Shown: piece after piece, positions 50,415 to 61,155 of the stretch
How positions within the stretch are numbered: position 1 is the stretch's first letter
How the letters are laid out: each line of letters begins with the position of its first letter
Origin: Virgifigura deserti
GTDB lineage: Bacteria > Pseudomonadota > Alphaproteobacteria > Dongiales > Dongiaceae
Length of the DNA stretch: 64,000 nucleotides
Assembly (NCBI GenBank): GCA_003576685.1
Contig: QOZR01000004.1
Location: forward strand, 186,001-250,000
Direction of reading: 5' to 3'
Notes under the pieces: generated by a model
Seen by the model: only the letters and a program-made list of their open reading frames with translations
The model's database searches: none
What the model was told of the DNA's origin: nothing
Position numbers and translations under genes: made by a program

Positions 50415-52391
50415 CTATAATGCCGACCCGACCTTCAGTCCTTCCAGAACCGCCTCCTCGGCGGTCCGGGGGCTGAGGCAATCGCCGACGAGGCGGACCT
50501 CGCCATCATAGTCCGAGAGCTCTTCCTCGAGGCCGGCGACCCGCTCCTGTCCCTGGGCGAGGACGAGGGTGTCGATGCCGTCCAGGATCACCGGTTCGCC
50601 GCTTGTCATGTGCTGCAGATAGACCGTCTCGGAATCCGCGCCGAACAGCCGGACATAGGGAATGATCTCCACGCCCAGCTTGTGCAGCGTGCCGACCCAA
50701 CCGTCGCGGACATATTGCTGGATCGTCTGGCCCGGCATGTAGCCATTGATGCAGAGCCGGACATGACAGCCGTCGCGGGCCAGCTTCTCGGCAATCCCGA
50801 GGCCGACCCAGTCGCAGCGCCAGTCGGCGATCACGACGGAACTGCCGACATTGGCCTCGCCCTTCAGCACCTGCCAGGCATCGACGACATGCTGATCGTC
50901 GCCGCCCTCGATCGCCGGGCGTCGCGGCCGCGCGCCGGTCGCGACGACGACCGCGTCCGGCGCCTCGCGCGCGACGAGGCCTGCGTCGACGGGCGTGTTC
51001 TTCACCACCGTCACGCCGGCAAGCTCCATCTCGTGGGCGAGATTGGTGATGATGCCGCCGAATTCCATGCGGCCGGGGAGAAGCTGCGCGAGCAGCGCCT
51101 GGCCGCCAAGCTGGCCCGCCGCCTCGTAGAGCGTCACTTCATGGCCGCGCCGGGCGGCGACCGCCGCCGCCTTCATGCCGCCCGGCCCGCCGCCGGCGAC
51201 AAGAATCCTGCGCCGGATTGCCGCGGGCTTCGGCGTGCCATAGGTCAGCTCACGGCCGCTCTCCGGATACTGGATGCAGGAGATCGGATAGCCCAGGTGG
51301 AAATGGCCGATGCAGGCCTGGTTGCAGCCGATGCAGGCACGGATGTCGTCGAGCCGGCCGGCCTCGGCCTTGCCCGGCATCGCCGGGTCGCAAATCATCG
51401 CCCGCGTCATGCCGCAGAGGTCGGCCTGGTTGGAAGCGAGCACTTTCTCCGCCTCCTGCGGCTGGTTGATCCGGCCGGCGACGAAGACGGGCTTCGAGAC
51501 GACCGTCTTCACGGCCGCGGCGAAGGGCGCGACATAGGCGTTCTCGATCACCATCGGCGGCACGATATGGACGGCCCCGGCGAGCGAGGCCGAGGAACCG
51601 GCGATCACGTTGTAGTAGTCGAGGCCGCCCGCATCGCCGTCGAGGGTGCGGCAGGCCGTCAGCACCTCCTCCGCCGTCAGCCCATCATGGTCCTTCTCGT
51701 CGCCGGAGATACGCATGCCGACGACGAAATCCGGCCCGACCTTGGCGCGGATATCGGCGACGATCTCGCGCAGGAAGCGCAGCCGGTTCTCGTCGCTGCC
51801 GCCATATTCGTCCTCGCGCAGATTGACCCGCGGATTGAGGAACTGGGCCGGGAGGTAGCCATGGCTGGCGACGATCTCGACACCATCGAGCCCCCCCTCC
51901 TTCATGCGCCGCGCCGCATCGCCATAGCCGGCGATCACCTCGCGGACGATCCGCTTCGACATCGGGCAAGGCATCACGTGAAAGCGCTCGTTCGGCACCG
52001 CGGACGGGGCATAGGCGACCGGCGCGCTGCCGTCCTGGGACTCCATGATCTCGCGGCCCGGATGGAACGCCTGGCCGAAGACCTTGCAGCCGACTTCGTG
52101 GCAGGTCTCGGCGACGCGGCGATAGCCGGGGATGCAGTCGTCGCTGGTCGCCATCAGCACATGCGAACTGTAGCGTGCCGATTCATGCACGCCGGCGACC
52201 TGCACGACGATCAGCCCCGCCCCGCCCTCGGCGCGGGCGCGGTGATAGGCCACCAGCCGATCGTTGATCAGCCCGTCCGTCGGCATGGTCGTGTCGTGGC
52301 CGGTCGAGAAGATCCGGTTCTTCAGCGTGACGGACCCGACCTGCAGTGGCGAGAACAGATGGGGGAATTGCGAGGAAGTCATGGGGAGCAT
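50415..52391 (-). CDS. Trimethylamine-dehydrogenase-like NADH:flavin oxidoreductase
   Basis: A 658-residue protein (655 if the ATG at 52382 starts it). The N-terminal Old Yellow Enzyme barrel binds FMN ('FHPGREI', 'HGYLPAQFLNPRVN'). A 4Fe-4S cluster is predicted from the C-x2-C-x3-C-x11-C pattern in 'CIGCNQACIGHF...SC', matching trimethylamine dehydrogenase. FAD/ADP- and NAD-type domains follow ('ILVAGGGPGGMKAA', 'VVVATGARPRRP'). The family oxidises N-methylated amines or reduces enoate-like compounds. The substrate here is unknown. No dedicated electron-transfer flavoprotein is adjacent. Confidence 0.9.
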   Translation of the reverse strand: MLPMTSSQFPHLFSPLQVGSVTLKNRIFSTGHDTTMPTDGLINDRLVAYHRARAEGGAGLIVVQVAGVHESARYSSHVLMATSDDCIPGYRRVAETCHEVGCKVFGQAFHPGREIMESQDGSAPVAYAPSAVPNERFHVMPCPMSKRIVREVIAGYGDAARRMKEGGLDGVEIVASHGYLPAQFLNPRVNLREDEYGGSDENRLRFLREIVADIRAKVGPDFVVGMRISGDEKDHDGLTAEEVLTACRTLDGDAGGLDYYNVIAGSSASLAGAVHIVPPMVIENAYVAPFAAAVKTVVSKPVFVAGRINQPQEAEKVLASNQADLCGMTRAMICDPAMPGKAEAGRLDDIRACIGCNQACIGHFHLGYPISCIQYPESGRELTYGTPKPAAIRRRILVAGGGPGGMKAAAVAARRGHEVTLYEAAGQLGGQALLAQLLPGRMEFGGIITNLAHEMELAGVTVVKNTPVDAGLVAREAPDAVVVATGARPRRPAIEGGDDQHVVDAWQVLKGEANVGSSVVIADWRCDWVGLGIAEKLARDGCHVRLCINGYMPGQTIQQYVRDGWVGTLHKLGVEIIPYVRLFGADSETVYLQHMTSGEPVILDGIDTLVLAQGQERVAGLEEELSDYDGEVRLVGDCLSPRTAEEAVLEGLKVGSAL

Positions 52392-52543
52392 TCTGTTTTC
52401 AATGGGTTGCAGGCACTCACTCTAACCACCGCGCGGGACCCCTGGCTAGCCCCGCCACGGAGTATCGAGCCGGAAGACGGTTGACAGGACCGCCCGTCTC
52501 GGCTCCGTTTGCGCGCAATAGTTCCTTGCCGCATGAGACCACC

Positions 52544-53860
52544 ATGATTCCACGCTACAGCCGTCCCGAGATGACGTCGATCTGGGAACCGGAGAACCGG
52601 TTCCGCATCTGGTTCGAGATCGAGGCCCATGCCTGCGATGCGATGGCGCAGCTCGGCGTCATTCCGCCCGAAGCCGCCAAGGCGGTATGGGAGCGCGGCA
52701 GGTTCGAGGTCGAGCGGATCGATGCGATCGAGCGGGAGACGCGGCACGACGTGATCGCCTTCCTGACCAACCTGGCCGAGCATGTCGGCGAGCCGGCCCG
52801 CTTCGTCCATCAGGGCATGACCTCGTCCGACGTGCTCGATACCTGCCTCGCGGTTCAGCTCAAGCAGGCAGCCGACCTGCTCCTCGCCGATCTCGACGGG
52901 CTGCTCGCCGTGCTGCAGCGGCGCGCCTTCGAGCACAAGGCCACGGTCTGCGTCGGCCGCAGCCACGGCATCCATGCCGAGCCGACGACCTTCGGCCTGA
53001 AGCTGGCCGGGCACTACGCCGCCTTCGACCGCGCACGCGACCGGCTGCGCGCCGCGCGGACCGAGATCGCAACCTGCGCCATCTCCGGCGCGGTCGGCAC
53101 CTTCGCCAACATCGACCCGCGGGTCGAGGAGCATGTTGCGGCGAAGATGGGCCTGGCAGTGGAGCCGGTCTCGACCCAGGTGATTCCGCGCGACCGGCAT
53201 GCGATGTTCTTCTCGGTGCTCGGCGTGATCGCCAGCTCGATCGAGAATCTGGCGATCGAGATCCGGCATTTGCAACGGACCGAGGTGCGCGAGGCGGAGG
53301 AGTATTTCGCGCCGGGCCAGAAGGGCTCGTCGGCGATGCCGCACAAGCGCAACCCGGTGCTGTCGGAGAATCTGACCGGTCTCGCCCGCATCGTCCGCGC
53401 CGCCGTGACGCCGGCGCTGGAGAACGTCGCGTTGTGGCACGAGCGCGACATCTCGCATTCCTCGGTCGAGCGGGTGTTCGCGCCGGACGCGACCATCGCC
53501 CTCGATTTCGCGCTGGCGCGGCTCACCGGGCTGATGGACAAGCTGCTGGTCTATCCCGAGGCGATGCAGCGCAACCTCGACCGGCTGGGCGGCCTCGTCC
53601 ATTCACAGCGGGTGCTCCTGGCGCTCACCCAGGCCGGCATGAGCCGCGAGGACGCCTATCAGGCGGTGCAGCGCAATGCCATGCGCGTCTGGCAGGAGAA
53701 TGCGGACTTCCTAGACCTGCTGAAGCAGGATACGGATGTCGCCCGTCATCTGTCGGCGGACGAGCTCACCGCGCTGTTCGACCTCGGCTATCACACGAAG
53801 CAGGTCGATACGATCTTTCAGCGGGCGTTCGGCCCTCATGGTTCGACAGGCTCACCATGA
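52544..53860 (+). CDS. purB: Adenylosuccinate lyase
   Basis: A 438-residue enzyme of the fumarase/aspartase superfamily, acting twice in purine synthesis (SAICAR to AICAR, adenylosuccinate to AMP). The signature 'GSSAMPHKRNP' holds the flexible catalytic Ser loop. 'VGRSHGIHAEPTTFG' and 'QGMTSSDVLDTCL' supply the catalytic His region. Length is standard for the short PurB type. The last codons and the TGA stop lie inside the first copy of a hairpin repeat. The rest of the purine cluster begins 1.4 kb downstream. Confidence 0.95.
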   Translation: MIPRYSRPEMTSIWEPENRFRIWFEIEAHACDAMAQLGVIPPEAAKAVWERGRFEVERIDAIERETRHDVIAFLTNLAEHVGEPARFVHQGMTSSDVLDTCLAVQLKQAADLLLADLDGLLAVLQRRAFEHKATVCVGRSHGIHAEPTTFGLKLAGHYAAFDRARDRLRAARTEIATCAISGAVGTFANIDPRVEEHVAAKMGLAVEPVSTQVIPRDRHAMFFSVLGVIASSIENLAIEIRHLQRTEVREAEEYFAPGQKGSSAMPHKRNPVLSENLTGLARIVRAAVTPALENVALWHERDISHSSVERVFAPDATIALDFALARLTGLMDKLLVYPEAMQRNLDRLGGLVHSQRVLLALTQAGMSREDAYQAVQRNAMRVWQENADFLDLLKQDTDVARHLSADELTALFDLGYHTKQVDTIFQRAFGPHGSTGSP

Positions 53861-53901
53861 GGACTTCTCTTCCCTCATCCTGAGCCTGTCGAAGGATGAG
53901 G
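53834..53901. repeat. Paired hairpin repeats (CCTCATNN...GAGG) after purB
   Basis: Two 29-base copies lie in opposite orientation (53834-53862 and 53873-53901). The loop region GAGCCTGTCGA is the same. The arm differs by two changes that are compensated on the other side (GGT/ACC against CCT/AGG), so each copy keeps its own hairpin. This element type is known to be frequent in alphaproteobacterial genomes. The first copy encodes the last residues and stop of PurB. Confidence 0.75.
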
Positions 53902-53914
53902 CCGGCAAAGCCGC

Positions 53915-54241
53915 CTACTGCAGCTCGCTCATCACCTGCTGCTTGGCCGTGGCAAGCAATTCGTCCATATGCTTGCGCAGACGGTGCTCAGTCATCTCGA
54001 CGCCTTTGGCCTTGAGGTCCTCGAGGACCTTGTCCACGACGTCGCTGTCGCCAGGTTTCTCGAAGTCGGCCATCACGACCGATTTAGCGTATGCCTCCTT
54101 CTCGTCGCCGGACAAGCCGATCTGGTCGGCGACCCACAGGCCGAGAAGCTTGTTGCGGCGGGCGTTCACCTTGAACTCGAGCTCCCTATCGTGCTTGTAC
54201 TTCTGCTCGAAGTTCTTCTGACGATCATCGAAAGTTGCCAT
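53915..54241 (-). CDS. DUF1476 protein, F1-ATPase zeta-type inhibitor
   Basis: A 108-residue, charged all-helical protein starting at the ATG at 54241. 'FDDRQKNFEQKYKHD' and 'ELEFKVNARRNKLLGLWVA' are the family's N-terminal markers. In Paracoccus and relatives, DUF1476 is the zeta subunit that blocks ATP hydrolysis by F1. Position beside purC is the usual alphaproteobacterial location. It is transcribed away from purC, with the NRDE gene between. Confidence 0.92.
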   Translation of the reverse strand: MATFDDRQKNFEQKYKHDRELEFKVNARRNKLLGLWVADQIGLSGDEKEAYAKSVVMADFEKPGDSDVVDKVLEDLKAKGVEMTEHRLRKHMDELLATAKQQVMSELQ

Positions 54242-54366
54242 GCCGCATCGACTCCCTATCTCTGTCTCGGTCCCTGACCTTGGCGGGATCGTATTCCCGG
54301 CCAAGCATATAGTCGTTCGGCAGCGGAAATTGAACAGAAAGCTGCGAGGCACTGCCTGTTCGGCCG

Positions 54367-55134
54367 ATGTGTAGCGTCGTAATCCTTTTCCGGCCCGGGC
54401 ATCGCTGGCCGATTCTGCTGGGGGCGAATCGGGACGAGATGATCGACCGCCCCTGGGCCCCGCCGGCGCGGCACTGGCCGGACCGCAGCCATGTGGTGGC
54501 CGGCCTCGACAAGCTGGCCGGCGGGAGCTGGCTGGGCGTCAATGACGACGGGATGGTCGCCGCCGTCCTCAACCGGATGAACACGCTGGGGCCGCAGCCG
54601 GGCCGGCGCAGCCGCGGCGAGCTGGTGCTGGAAGCGCTGGACCATTCCGACGCGGCCGATGCCGCGGCGGCCCTGTCGGATATCGACCCCGGCGCCTATC
54701 GCCCCTTCAACATGGTCCTGGCCGACAACAGCAAGGCCTATTGGCTGCGGAATCTCGGCTATGAGGCCGGCTGGATCGAGGCGATGGAGCTGCCGTCGGG
54801 CCTGTCGATGGTCACGGCCCGCGACCGCAACGATCCGGCAAGCCCCCGGATCCGCACCTATCTCCCCCTCTTCGAGGCGGCGGAGACGCCCGACCCCGAC
54901 GCGGAGGCCGGACACGGAACCTGGTCCGACTGGGAGCGACTGCTCGCCAGCCGACAGTTCGAGGCCGGCGGCGATTCGACCGGCGCGATGGCGGTCGTCA
55001 CCGAGACCGGGTTCGGCACCACCTCGAGCTCGCTGATCGCCCTGCCCGGCCCGGATGCCGGTCCGCAACGGCCTATCTGGCGGTTTTGCGCCGGTTTGCC
55101 GGGCGAGCAGCCTTTCGAACTCGTGCCGCTTTGA
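54367..55134 (+). CDS. NRDE-family (TANGO2-like) protein
   Basis: A 255-residue protein with the family-naming 'ANRDE' motif near residue 21 and an early cysteine (Cys2) that could become the N-terminal nucleophile after Met removal. 'SWLGVNDDGMVAAVLNR' and 'YRPFNMVLAD' are also typical. TANGO2-like proteins may transport or handle heme or acyl-CoA; their biochemical role is unsettled. It lies between DUF1476 and purC, a slot that is often empty in related genomes. Confidence 0.88.
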   Translation: MCSVVILFRPGHRWPILLGANRDEMIDRPWAPPARHWPDRSHVVAGLDKLAGGSWLGVNDDGMVAAVLNRMNTLGPQPGRRSRGELVLEALDHSDAADAAAALSDIDPGAYRPFNMVLADNSKAYWLRNLGYEAGWIEAMELPSGLSMVTARDRNDPASPRIRTYLPLFEAAETPDPDAEAGHGTWSDWERLLASRQFEAGGDSTGAMAVVTETGFGTTSSSLIALPGPDAGPQRPIWRFCAGLPGEQPFELVPL

Positions 55135-55272
55135 GCAGCCGGCAAGGTCTGGGCGACGTCCCGCCCCGGCATCGTTGTTTTACCCGAACGCACCTGCTAT
55201 AGGATCACCGTTCCTGAGCATATCCGTTGCCATTTTGTTCTCTTTCACCCGTTGAACTCGGGGGAGCCTGTC

Positions 55273-56037
55273 ATGTCCCGACGCCGCCGCATATACGAAG
55301 GTAAGGCCAAGGTCCTGTTCGAGGGCCCGGAACCGGGCACCCTGGTTCAGTACTTCAAGGACGATGCCACCGCCTTCAACAATCAGAAGCGCGGCATCAT
55401 CACCGGCAAGGGGGTCCTGAACAACCGGATCTCCGAATATCTGATGACCAAGCTGAACGAGGCGGGCATTCCGACGCATTTCGTGCGCCGTCTCAACATG
55501 CGCGAGCAGCTTGTCCGCGAGGTGGAGATCATTCCGCTCGAGGTCGTGGTCCGCAACGTAGCCGCGGGATCGCTGGCCAAGCGGTTCGGCCTCGCCGAGG
55601 GAACCGCCCTGCCCCGGTCGATCGTCGAATATTGCTACAAGTCGGACGAACTCGGCGACCCGATGGTGTCTGAGGAGCATATCACGGCCTTCGGCTGGGC
55701 GACGCCGCAGGACCTCGACGACATCATGGCGCTGGCGCTGCGGATCAACGACTTCCTGTCGGGCCTGTTCCTGGGTGTCGGCCTGAAGCTGGTGGATTTC
55801 AAGCTGGAGTTCGGCCGGCTCTATGAGGGCGAGGAGATGCGGATCGTGCTCGCCGACGAGATCAGCCCGGACAGCTGCCGCCTGTGGGACATCAAGACCA
55901 ACGAGAAGCTGGACAAGGATCGGTTCCGCCGGGATCTCGGCAATGTCGAGGAGGCCTATCAGGAGGTCGCCCGACGGCTCGGCATCCTGCCGGAAGGGGG
56001 GCCGCGCGATATGAAGGGCCCCAGCACGATGCAATGA
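55273..56037 (+). CDS. purC: Phosphoribosylaminoimidazole-succinocarboxamide synthase
   Basis: A 254-residue enzyme of standard length, from the ATG at 55273 behind GGGGAG. It joins aspartate to CAIR using ATP. Visible motifs are '[16 protein letters not shown]' with the ATP-binding lysine, '[14 protein letters not shown]', '[11 protein letters not shown]', '[15 protein letters not shown]' and 'KDRFRRDLG'. First gene of the purC-purS-purQ-purL run, with 42 bases to purS. Confidence 0.96.
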   Translation: MSRRRRIYEGKAKVLFEGPEPGTLVQYFKDDATAFNNQKRGIITGKGVLNNRISEYLMTKLNEAGIPTHFVRRLNMREQLVREVEIIPLEVVVRNVAAGSLAKRFGLAEGTALPRSIVEYCYKSDELGDPMVSEEHITAFGWATPQDLDDIMALALRINDFLSGLFLGVGLKLVDFKLEFGRLYEGEEMRIVLADEISPDSCRLWDIKTNEKLDKDRFRRDLGNVEEAYQEVARRLGILPEGGPRDMKGPSTMQ

Positions 56038-56079
56038 GCATGGTGCATTGAAGAAGCGTTTCGCCCAGGGAGTTCCGAA

Positions 56080-56322
56080 TTGAAGGCACGCGTTCACATC
56101 ACCCTCAAATCGGGCGTTCTCGATCCGCAGGGCCGCGCCATCGCGCATGCGCTGGAGGCGTTGGGCTTCGACGGGGTGCAGGACGTCCGCCAGGGGAAAT
56201 ATATCGAGCTCGACATCGCCGAGACCGACCCCGAGCGGGCCCGGGCGACCGTGGAGGCAATGTGCGACAAGCTGCTCGCCAACACGGTGATCGAGAACTA
56301 TGCGGTCGATCTCGCCGACTGA
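56080..56322 (+). CDS. purS: FGAM synthase subunit PurS
   Basis: An 80-residue protein with 'GVLDPQGRAIAHALEALGF' and 'VRQGKYIELDI', the standard PurS pattern. It bridges PurL and PurQ in the three-part FGAM synthase found in alphaproteobacteria and Gram-positives. The start ATG (actually TTG at 56080) follows a GGGAG site; an ATG-like start further in is not evident. Confidence 0.94.
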   Translation: MKARVHITLKSGVLDPQGRAIAHALEALGFDGVQDVRQGKYIELDIAETDPERARATVEAMCDKLLANTVIENYAVDLAD

Positions 56323-56370
56323 GCAGACGGCCCCTCTCCATCGCGAGGAAGTGAGTAGTCCACCCGTCCC

Positions 56371-57056
<686 letters not shown>

Positions 57057-57060
<4 letters not shown>

Positions 57061-59276
57061 CCGAATCCATGAACCCCGAACCAGCGATCACGCCGGCAAT
57101 CGTCGCCGAGCATGGGCTGACGCCCGAGGAATATGATCGGCTCCTCGCCTTCCTGGGCCGAGCGCCAAATTTGACCGAGCTCGGCATCGTTTCCGTGATG
57201 TGGAGCGAGCACTGCTCCTACAAGTCCTCGCGGCGGTGGCTGAAGACGCTGCCGACGCAAGGGCGGCAGGTCATCCAGGGGCCGGGCGAGAATGCCGGCG
57301 TCATCGATATCGGCGACGGTCAGGCGGCGGTCTTCAAGATGGAGAGCCACAACCACCCGTCCTTCATCGAGCCCTATCAGGGCGCGGCGACCGGGGTGGG
57401 CGGCATCATGCGCGACGTCTTCACGATGGGCGCGCGGCCGATCGCCAATCTGAACGCTCTGCGCTTTGGCAGCCCGGAGGATGCGAAGACGCGTCATCTC
57501 CTGGCCGGCGTCGTCGCCGGCATCGGCGGCTATGGCAACTGCATGGGCGTGCCGACGGTCGGCGGTGAGGTGAACTTCGACCCCTCCTATAACGGCAACA
57601 TACTGGTCAATGCGATGACCGTCGGGCTGGCCGACCGCGACCGGATCTTCTATTCGGCGGCGGCCGGCGTCGGCAATCCGGTGATCTATGTCGGCGCCAA
57701 GACCGGGCGCGACGGGATCCACGGCGCGACCATGGCGTCGGCCGCCTTCACCGACGACGCCGAGGAGAAGCGGCCGACCGTGCAGGTCGGCGACCCCTTC
57801 ACGGAGAAGCTGCTGCTGGAGGCCTGCCTGGAGCTGATGGCCACCGACGCGATCGTCGCGATCCAGGATATGGGTGCCGCCGGCCTCACCTCCTCCTCCG
57901 TCGAGATGAGCTCGAAGGGCGATCTCGGCATCGAGCTCGCGCTCGACCGGGTGCCGGTGCGCGAGACCGGCATGACCCCCTACGAGATCATGCTGTCGGA
58001 GAGCCAGGAGCGGATGCTCATGGTGCTGAAGCCCGAGGCGATGGAAACGGCGCGCGCGATCTTCGTGAAATGGGAGTTGGACTTCGCCGAGATCGGGCGG
58101 CTGACCGACAGCGGCCGGCTGGTCCTGACGATGAACGGTGGGACGGTGGCGGACCTGCCGGTGCAGCCACTCGTCGACGAGGCGCCGAACTACGACCGGC
58201 CGTGGCAGCCGACTCCGGCACGCGCGCCGCTCGACGCGGCTTCCATACCGGCGCCTGCCGATCCGCTCGCCACGCTCGCGCGCCTGATCGGCTGCCCCGA
58301 CCTCGTCAGCCGGCGCTGGATCTGGGAGCAGTACGACCATCTCGTCATGGCCAACACGGTGCAGCGCCCGGGCGGCGATGCGGCCGTGGTGCGCATCGAG
58401 GGGACGCGCAAGGGCCTTGCGCTGACGACCGACTGCACGCCGCGCTACTGCGCCGCCGACCCGAAGCGGGGCGGCGCCCAGGCGGTCGCCGAGGCCTGGC
58501 GGAACCTGACGGCCGTCGGCGCACGGCCGCTCGCCCTCACCGACAACATGAATTTCGGCAACCCGGAACGGCCGGAGATCATGGGCCAGTTCGTCGGCTG
58601 CATCGAGGGCATGCGCGAGGCCTGTCTGGCGCTCGAGTTCCCGGTCGTCTCGGGAAACGTCTCGCTCTACAACGAAACCAACGGCACGGGCATCCTGCCG
58701 ACGCCGGTGATCGGGGGCGTCGGCCTGCTGGCCGACGTCTCCAAGATGGCGTCGCTGGCGTTCAAGACCGCGGGACAGGCGATTCTGCTGATCGGCGCGG
58801 GAGACGGCCATCTCGGCTGCTCGCTCTATCTGCGCGAGATCGAGGGCCGTGAGGACGGGCCGCCGCCGGCCGTCGACCTGGCGGCGGAGCGACGGAACGG
58901 CGACTTCGTCCGGCGGCTAATCGAGGGCGGCCACGTCACCACCTGCCACGACTTGTCCGACGGCGGCCTTCTAGTCGCGCTGGCCGAGATGGCGATGGCC
59001 GGCGGCATCGGGGCCGAGATCGCCCTGCCGGAGGAAGCGGCCGCGGCGCCGCATGGCTGGCTGTTCGGCGAGGATCAGGCGCGCTATCTGGTCACGGCCG
59101 AGGCGGACGCGGCGGCCGAGATCCTGCGGATGGCGAAGGCCGCCAGGGTGCCGGCCTCGACCATCGGCAGCACCGGAGGGGGCACGTTGACACTGTCGAC
59201 GGGCCATACCATATCCGTGGCTACACTAAAGAAAACCCATGAAGAGTGGCTTCCCGCATATATGCGGGAAGCCTGA
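57057..59276 (+). CDS. purL: FGAM synthase subunit PurL (short form)
   Basis: A 739-residue ATP-dependent synthetase, the short PurL that needs PurS and PurQ. Signatures include '[14 protein letters not shown]', '[20 protein letters not shown]' (residue pairs near 90), '[15 protein letters not shown]' and '[12 protein letters not shown]'. Two homologous halves carry the active and the structural ATP sites. Start is coupled to purQ. Confidence 0.97.
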
Positions 59277-59301
59277 ACAAGCGCGGGAGAGAGGCAAGAC
59301 C

Positions 59302-59541
59302 ATGGCGATGGATGCGGCGGAGATCGAGCGTCTGATCAAGGAGAGTATCCCGGACGCCACCGTTGTCATCGAGGATTTGCGCGGCGACGGCGACCATTAC
59401 GCGGCTTATGTCACCGCGGCCGCTTTCGCCGGGAAGTCGCGAATCCAGCAGCATCAGATGGTCTATCAGGCGCTTCGGGGCAAGATGGGCGACGAGCTCC
59501 ATGCCCTGGCCCTGCAGACGGCGGTGCCCCAAGAGAGCTAA
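59302..59541 (+). CDS. bolA: BolA-family protein
   Basis: A 79-residue protein from the ATG at 59302. '[27 protein letters not shown]' (split over residues 12-38) and the helix with '[23 protein letters not shown]' are BolA markers, including the conserved His. BolA proteins pair with monothiol glutaredoxins to bind and move [2Fe-2S] clusters, and grxD is the next gene. Confidence 0.93.
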   Translation: MAMDAAEIERLIKESIPDATVVIEDLRGDGDHYAAYVTAAAFAGKSRIQQHQMVYQALRGKMGDELHALALQTAVPQES

Positions 59542-59542
59542 A

Positions 59543-59583
59543 CCCCTGGGGGAAGTTAAGCCCGATAGTTAGCCCCCTTGGGG
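59543..59583. repeat. Inverted repeat between bolA and grxD
   Basis: CCCCTGGGGGAA at 59544 pairs imperfectly with TTAGCCCCCTTGGGG ending near 59583. It may be an mRNA processing or attenuation hairpin between the two genes. No T-tract. Confidence 0.4.
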
Positions 59584-59600
59584 ACGGAATTGATAAAGGA

Positions 59601-59948
59601 ATGAACCCGATGATCAGCAACCCGGTTTTCGATCAAATCAAGCAGGACATCTCGAGCAACGACGTCGTGCTCTATATGAAAGGCACCCCGGTCTTCCCGC
59701 AGTGCGGGTTTTCCGCCGCGGTCGTCCAAGTGCTGAGCCATATGGGGGTGAAGTTCAAAGGCATCGACGTGCTGACCGACCCCAGCCTGCGCCAGGGGAT
59801 CAAGGACTTCAGCCAGTGGCCGACCATTCCGCAGCTCTATGTCAAGGGCGAGTTCGTCGGCGGCTGCGACATCATCCGCGAGATGTTCGAATCGGGCGAG
59901 TTGCGCCAAGTCCTGCAGAGCCACGGAATTCAGACCGAGGCGGCCTGA
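59601..59948 (+). CDS. grxD: Monothiol glutaredoxin (Grx4 type)
   Basis: A 115-residue protein with the CGFS active site in '[14 protein letters not shown]', the '[19 protein letters not shown]' glutathione-binding part and 'YMKGTP'. It carries [2Fe-2S] clusters together with BolA and works in iron-sulfur assembly or iron sensing. Close linkage with bolA and the purine genes is common in alphaproteobacteria. Confidence 0.95.
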   Translation: MNPMISNPVFDQIKQDISSNDVVLYMKGTPVFPQCGFSAAVVQVLSHMGVKFKGIDVLTDPSLRQGIKDFSQWPTIPQLYVKGEFVGGCDIIREMFESGELRQVLQSHGIQTEAA

Positions 59949-59968
59949 CCGCCCTTCTGCCTTCCGAT

Positions 59969-60019
59969 TCACCACAGAGACACAGAGAAGTGATTTTCCT
60001 CTGTGCCTCTGCGGTTCAC
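59969..60019. repeat. CACAGAG-type hairpin repeat
   Basis: CACCACAGAGACACAGAG is answered by CTCTGTGCCTCTGCGGTT around an AT-rich centre, forming an imperfect hairpin. Similar elements are scattered in many proteobacterial genomes. It lies between converging grxD and the dioxygenase gene and may act as a bidirectional terminator. Confidence 0.6.
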
Positions 60020-60026
60020 TCCTCCT

Positions 60027-60830
60027 TCACCCCCACGCATAGGCGGCCATGCTGAGGCTGCCATGGGCGAAGCTGCGATGCAGCTCGCGGGCGGGCGCGC
60101 CGCCGCCGGCGCCGAGCGCCACGAACAGCGGCAAGAGGTGCTCGTCGGTCGGATGGGCCTCGGCCGCTCCCGCCTGCATGCGGCGATAGTTTACCAGGCG
60201 CGCCTCGTCGCCCGCTGAGATCCGCTCACCGAGCCAGTCGTCGAAGGCGATCGCCCAGTCGGCCGGGTTCATGCGGTCGACGCGGAACTGGGCAAGATTG
60301 TGGACCGCCCCGCCGCTTCCCATCACGAGAACGCCTTCCTGGCGCAGGGGCGCCAGCGCGCGGCCGAGAGCGAGATGATGGTCGGGCCCGAGCGGCGGCT
60401 GGATCGAAAGCTGCGTAACCGGGACATCCGCCTTCGGGAACATCAGCATCAGAGGGTTCCAGGCGCCGTGATCGAGGCCGCGCACCGGATCGATCGAGGC
60501 CTCCAGGCCGGCCGCCTCCCCCAGCAGATCGACGACGCGTGCGGCCAGATCCGGCGCACCTGGCGCCGGATAGCGCAGGCGATAGAGTGCCTCCGGAAAG
60601 CCGTAGAAATCATGGATGGTTTCGGGCGCCGCCGCGCCGCCGACCATGGGCGCCGCCGTCTCCCAATGGGCCGAGATGCAGAGAACGGCGCGCGGCCGGC
60701 CGAACTCCTGCCCGAGCTGCGCCAGGAAGTCGCGGGCCGGAATGTCCTCGAAGACGAGCATCGGCGATCCGTGCGAAACGAAAATCGCCGGCATCACGTC
60801 CACCGAGCTGCCGCTGTCCTGTGTCATCAT
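60027..60830 (-). CDS. DODA-type extradiol ring-cleavage dioxygenase (YgiD-like)
   Basis: A 267-residue protein of the LigB-like family that includes plant and bacterial DOPA dioxygenases. Metal-ligand histidines appear in 'FVSHGSPML', 'SAHWETAAP' and 'GAVHNLAQF', with a catalytic His in 'DHGAWNPL'. The natural substrate of YgiD-like enzymes is not settled. It converges on grxD. Confidence 0.88.
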   Translation of the reverse strand: MMTQDSGSSVDVMPAIFVSHGSPMLVFEDIPARDFLAQLGQEFGRPRAVLCISAHWETAAPMVGGAAAPETIHDFYGFPEALYRLRYPAPGAPDLAARVVDLLGEAAGLEASIDPVRGLDHGAWNPLMLMFPKADVPVTQLSIQPPLGPDHHLALGRALAPLRQEGVLVMGSGGAVHNLAQFRVDRMNPADWAIAFDDWLGERISAGDEARLVNYRRMQAGAAEAHPTDEHLLPLFVALGAGGGAPARELHRSFAHGSLSMAAYAWG

Positions 60831-61155
60831 TCGTTCTCCCGCTCCATCGATATGACATTAGATGGGAGGCGAAGATGCCGCATAAAGTAGATACGTCCGC
60901 GTAACCACCCCAAGACGGGAAAGGCCGGCCCAAGAAGCGAGCCATTCACTTAAAATGTGGAGCGGTGCCGATCGACGCTGACCCGTGGCAATCATTACCG
61001 GACCAAGACAGCAAGGGCCGTGAACAAGGACATCGTCAAGAATCTCGTCAACCGCGGCGCCTTTCCGAAACTTACCGACCGCTGATGCGTTGACCTATCG
61101 ACGTCTTTGCCGGACGCGGATCACGCGGCCGGGTCCAGGAACGAGAGGAGACGCT
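60831..61155. other. Mostly gene-free stretch with a possible remnant
   Basis: No complete gene is supported in these 325 bases. A short frame ending at 61084 ('VNKDIVKNLVNRGAFPKLTDR', read from about 61020) looks like the tail of a protein but has no start or homolog that I recognise. It could be a decayed fragment. Confidence 0.4.

Noticed and set aside
50610..52484. A 624-codon plus-strand frame opposite the flavoprotein gene
   Set aside because: It mirrors the codon pattern of the real gene, has no recognisable motif and would leave the conserved flavoprotein unexplained.
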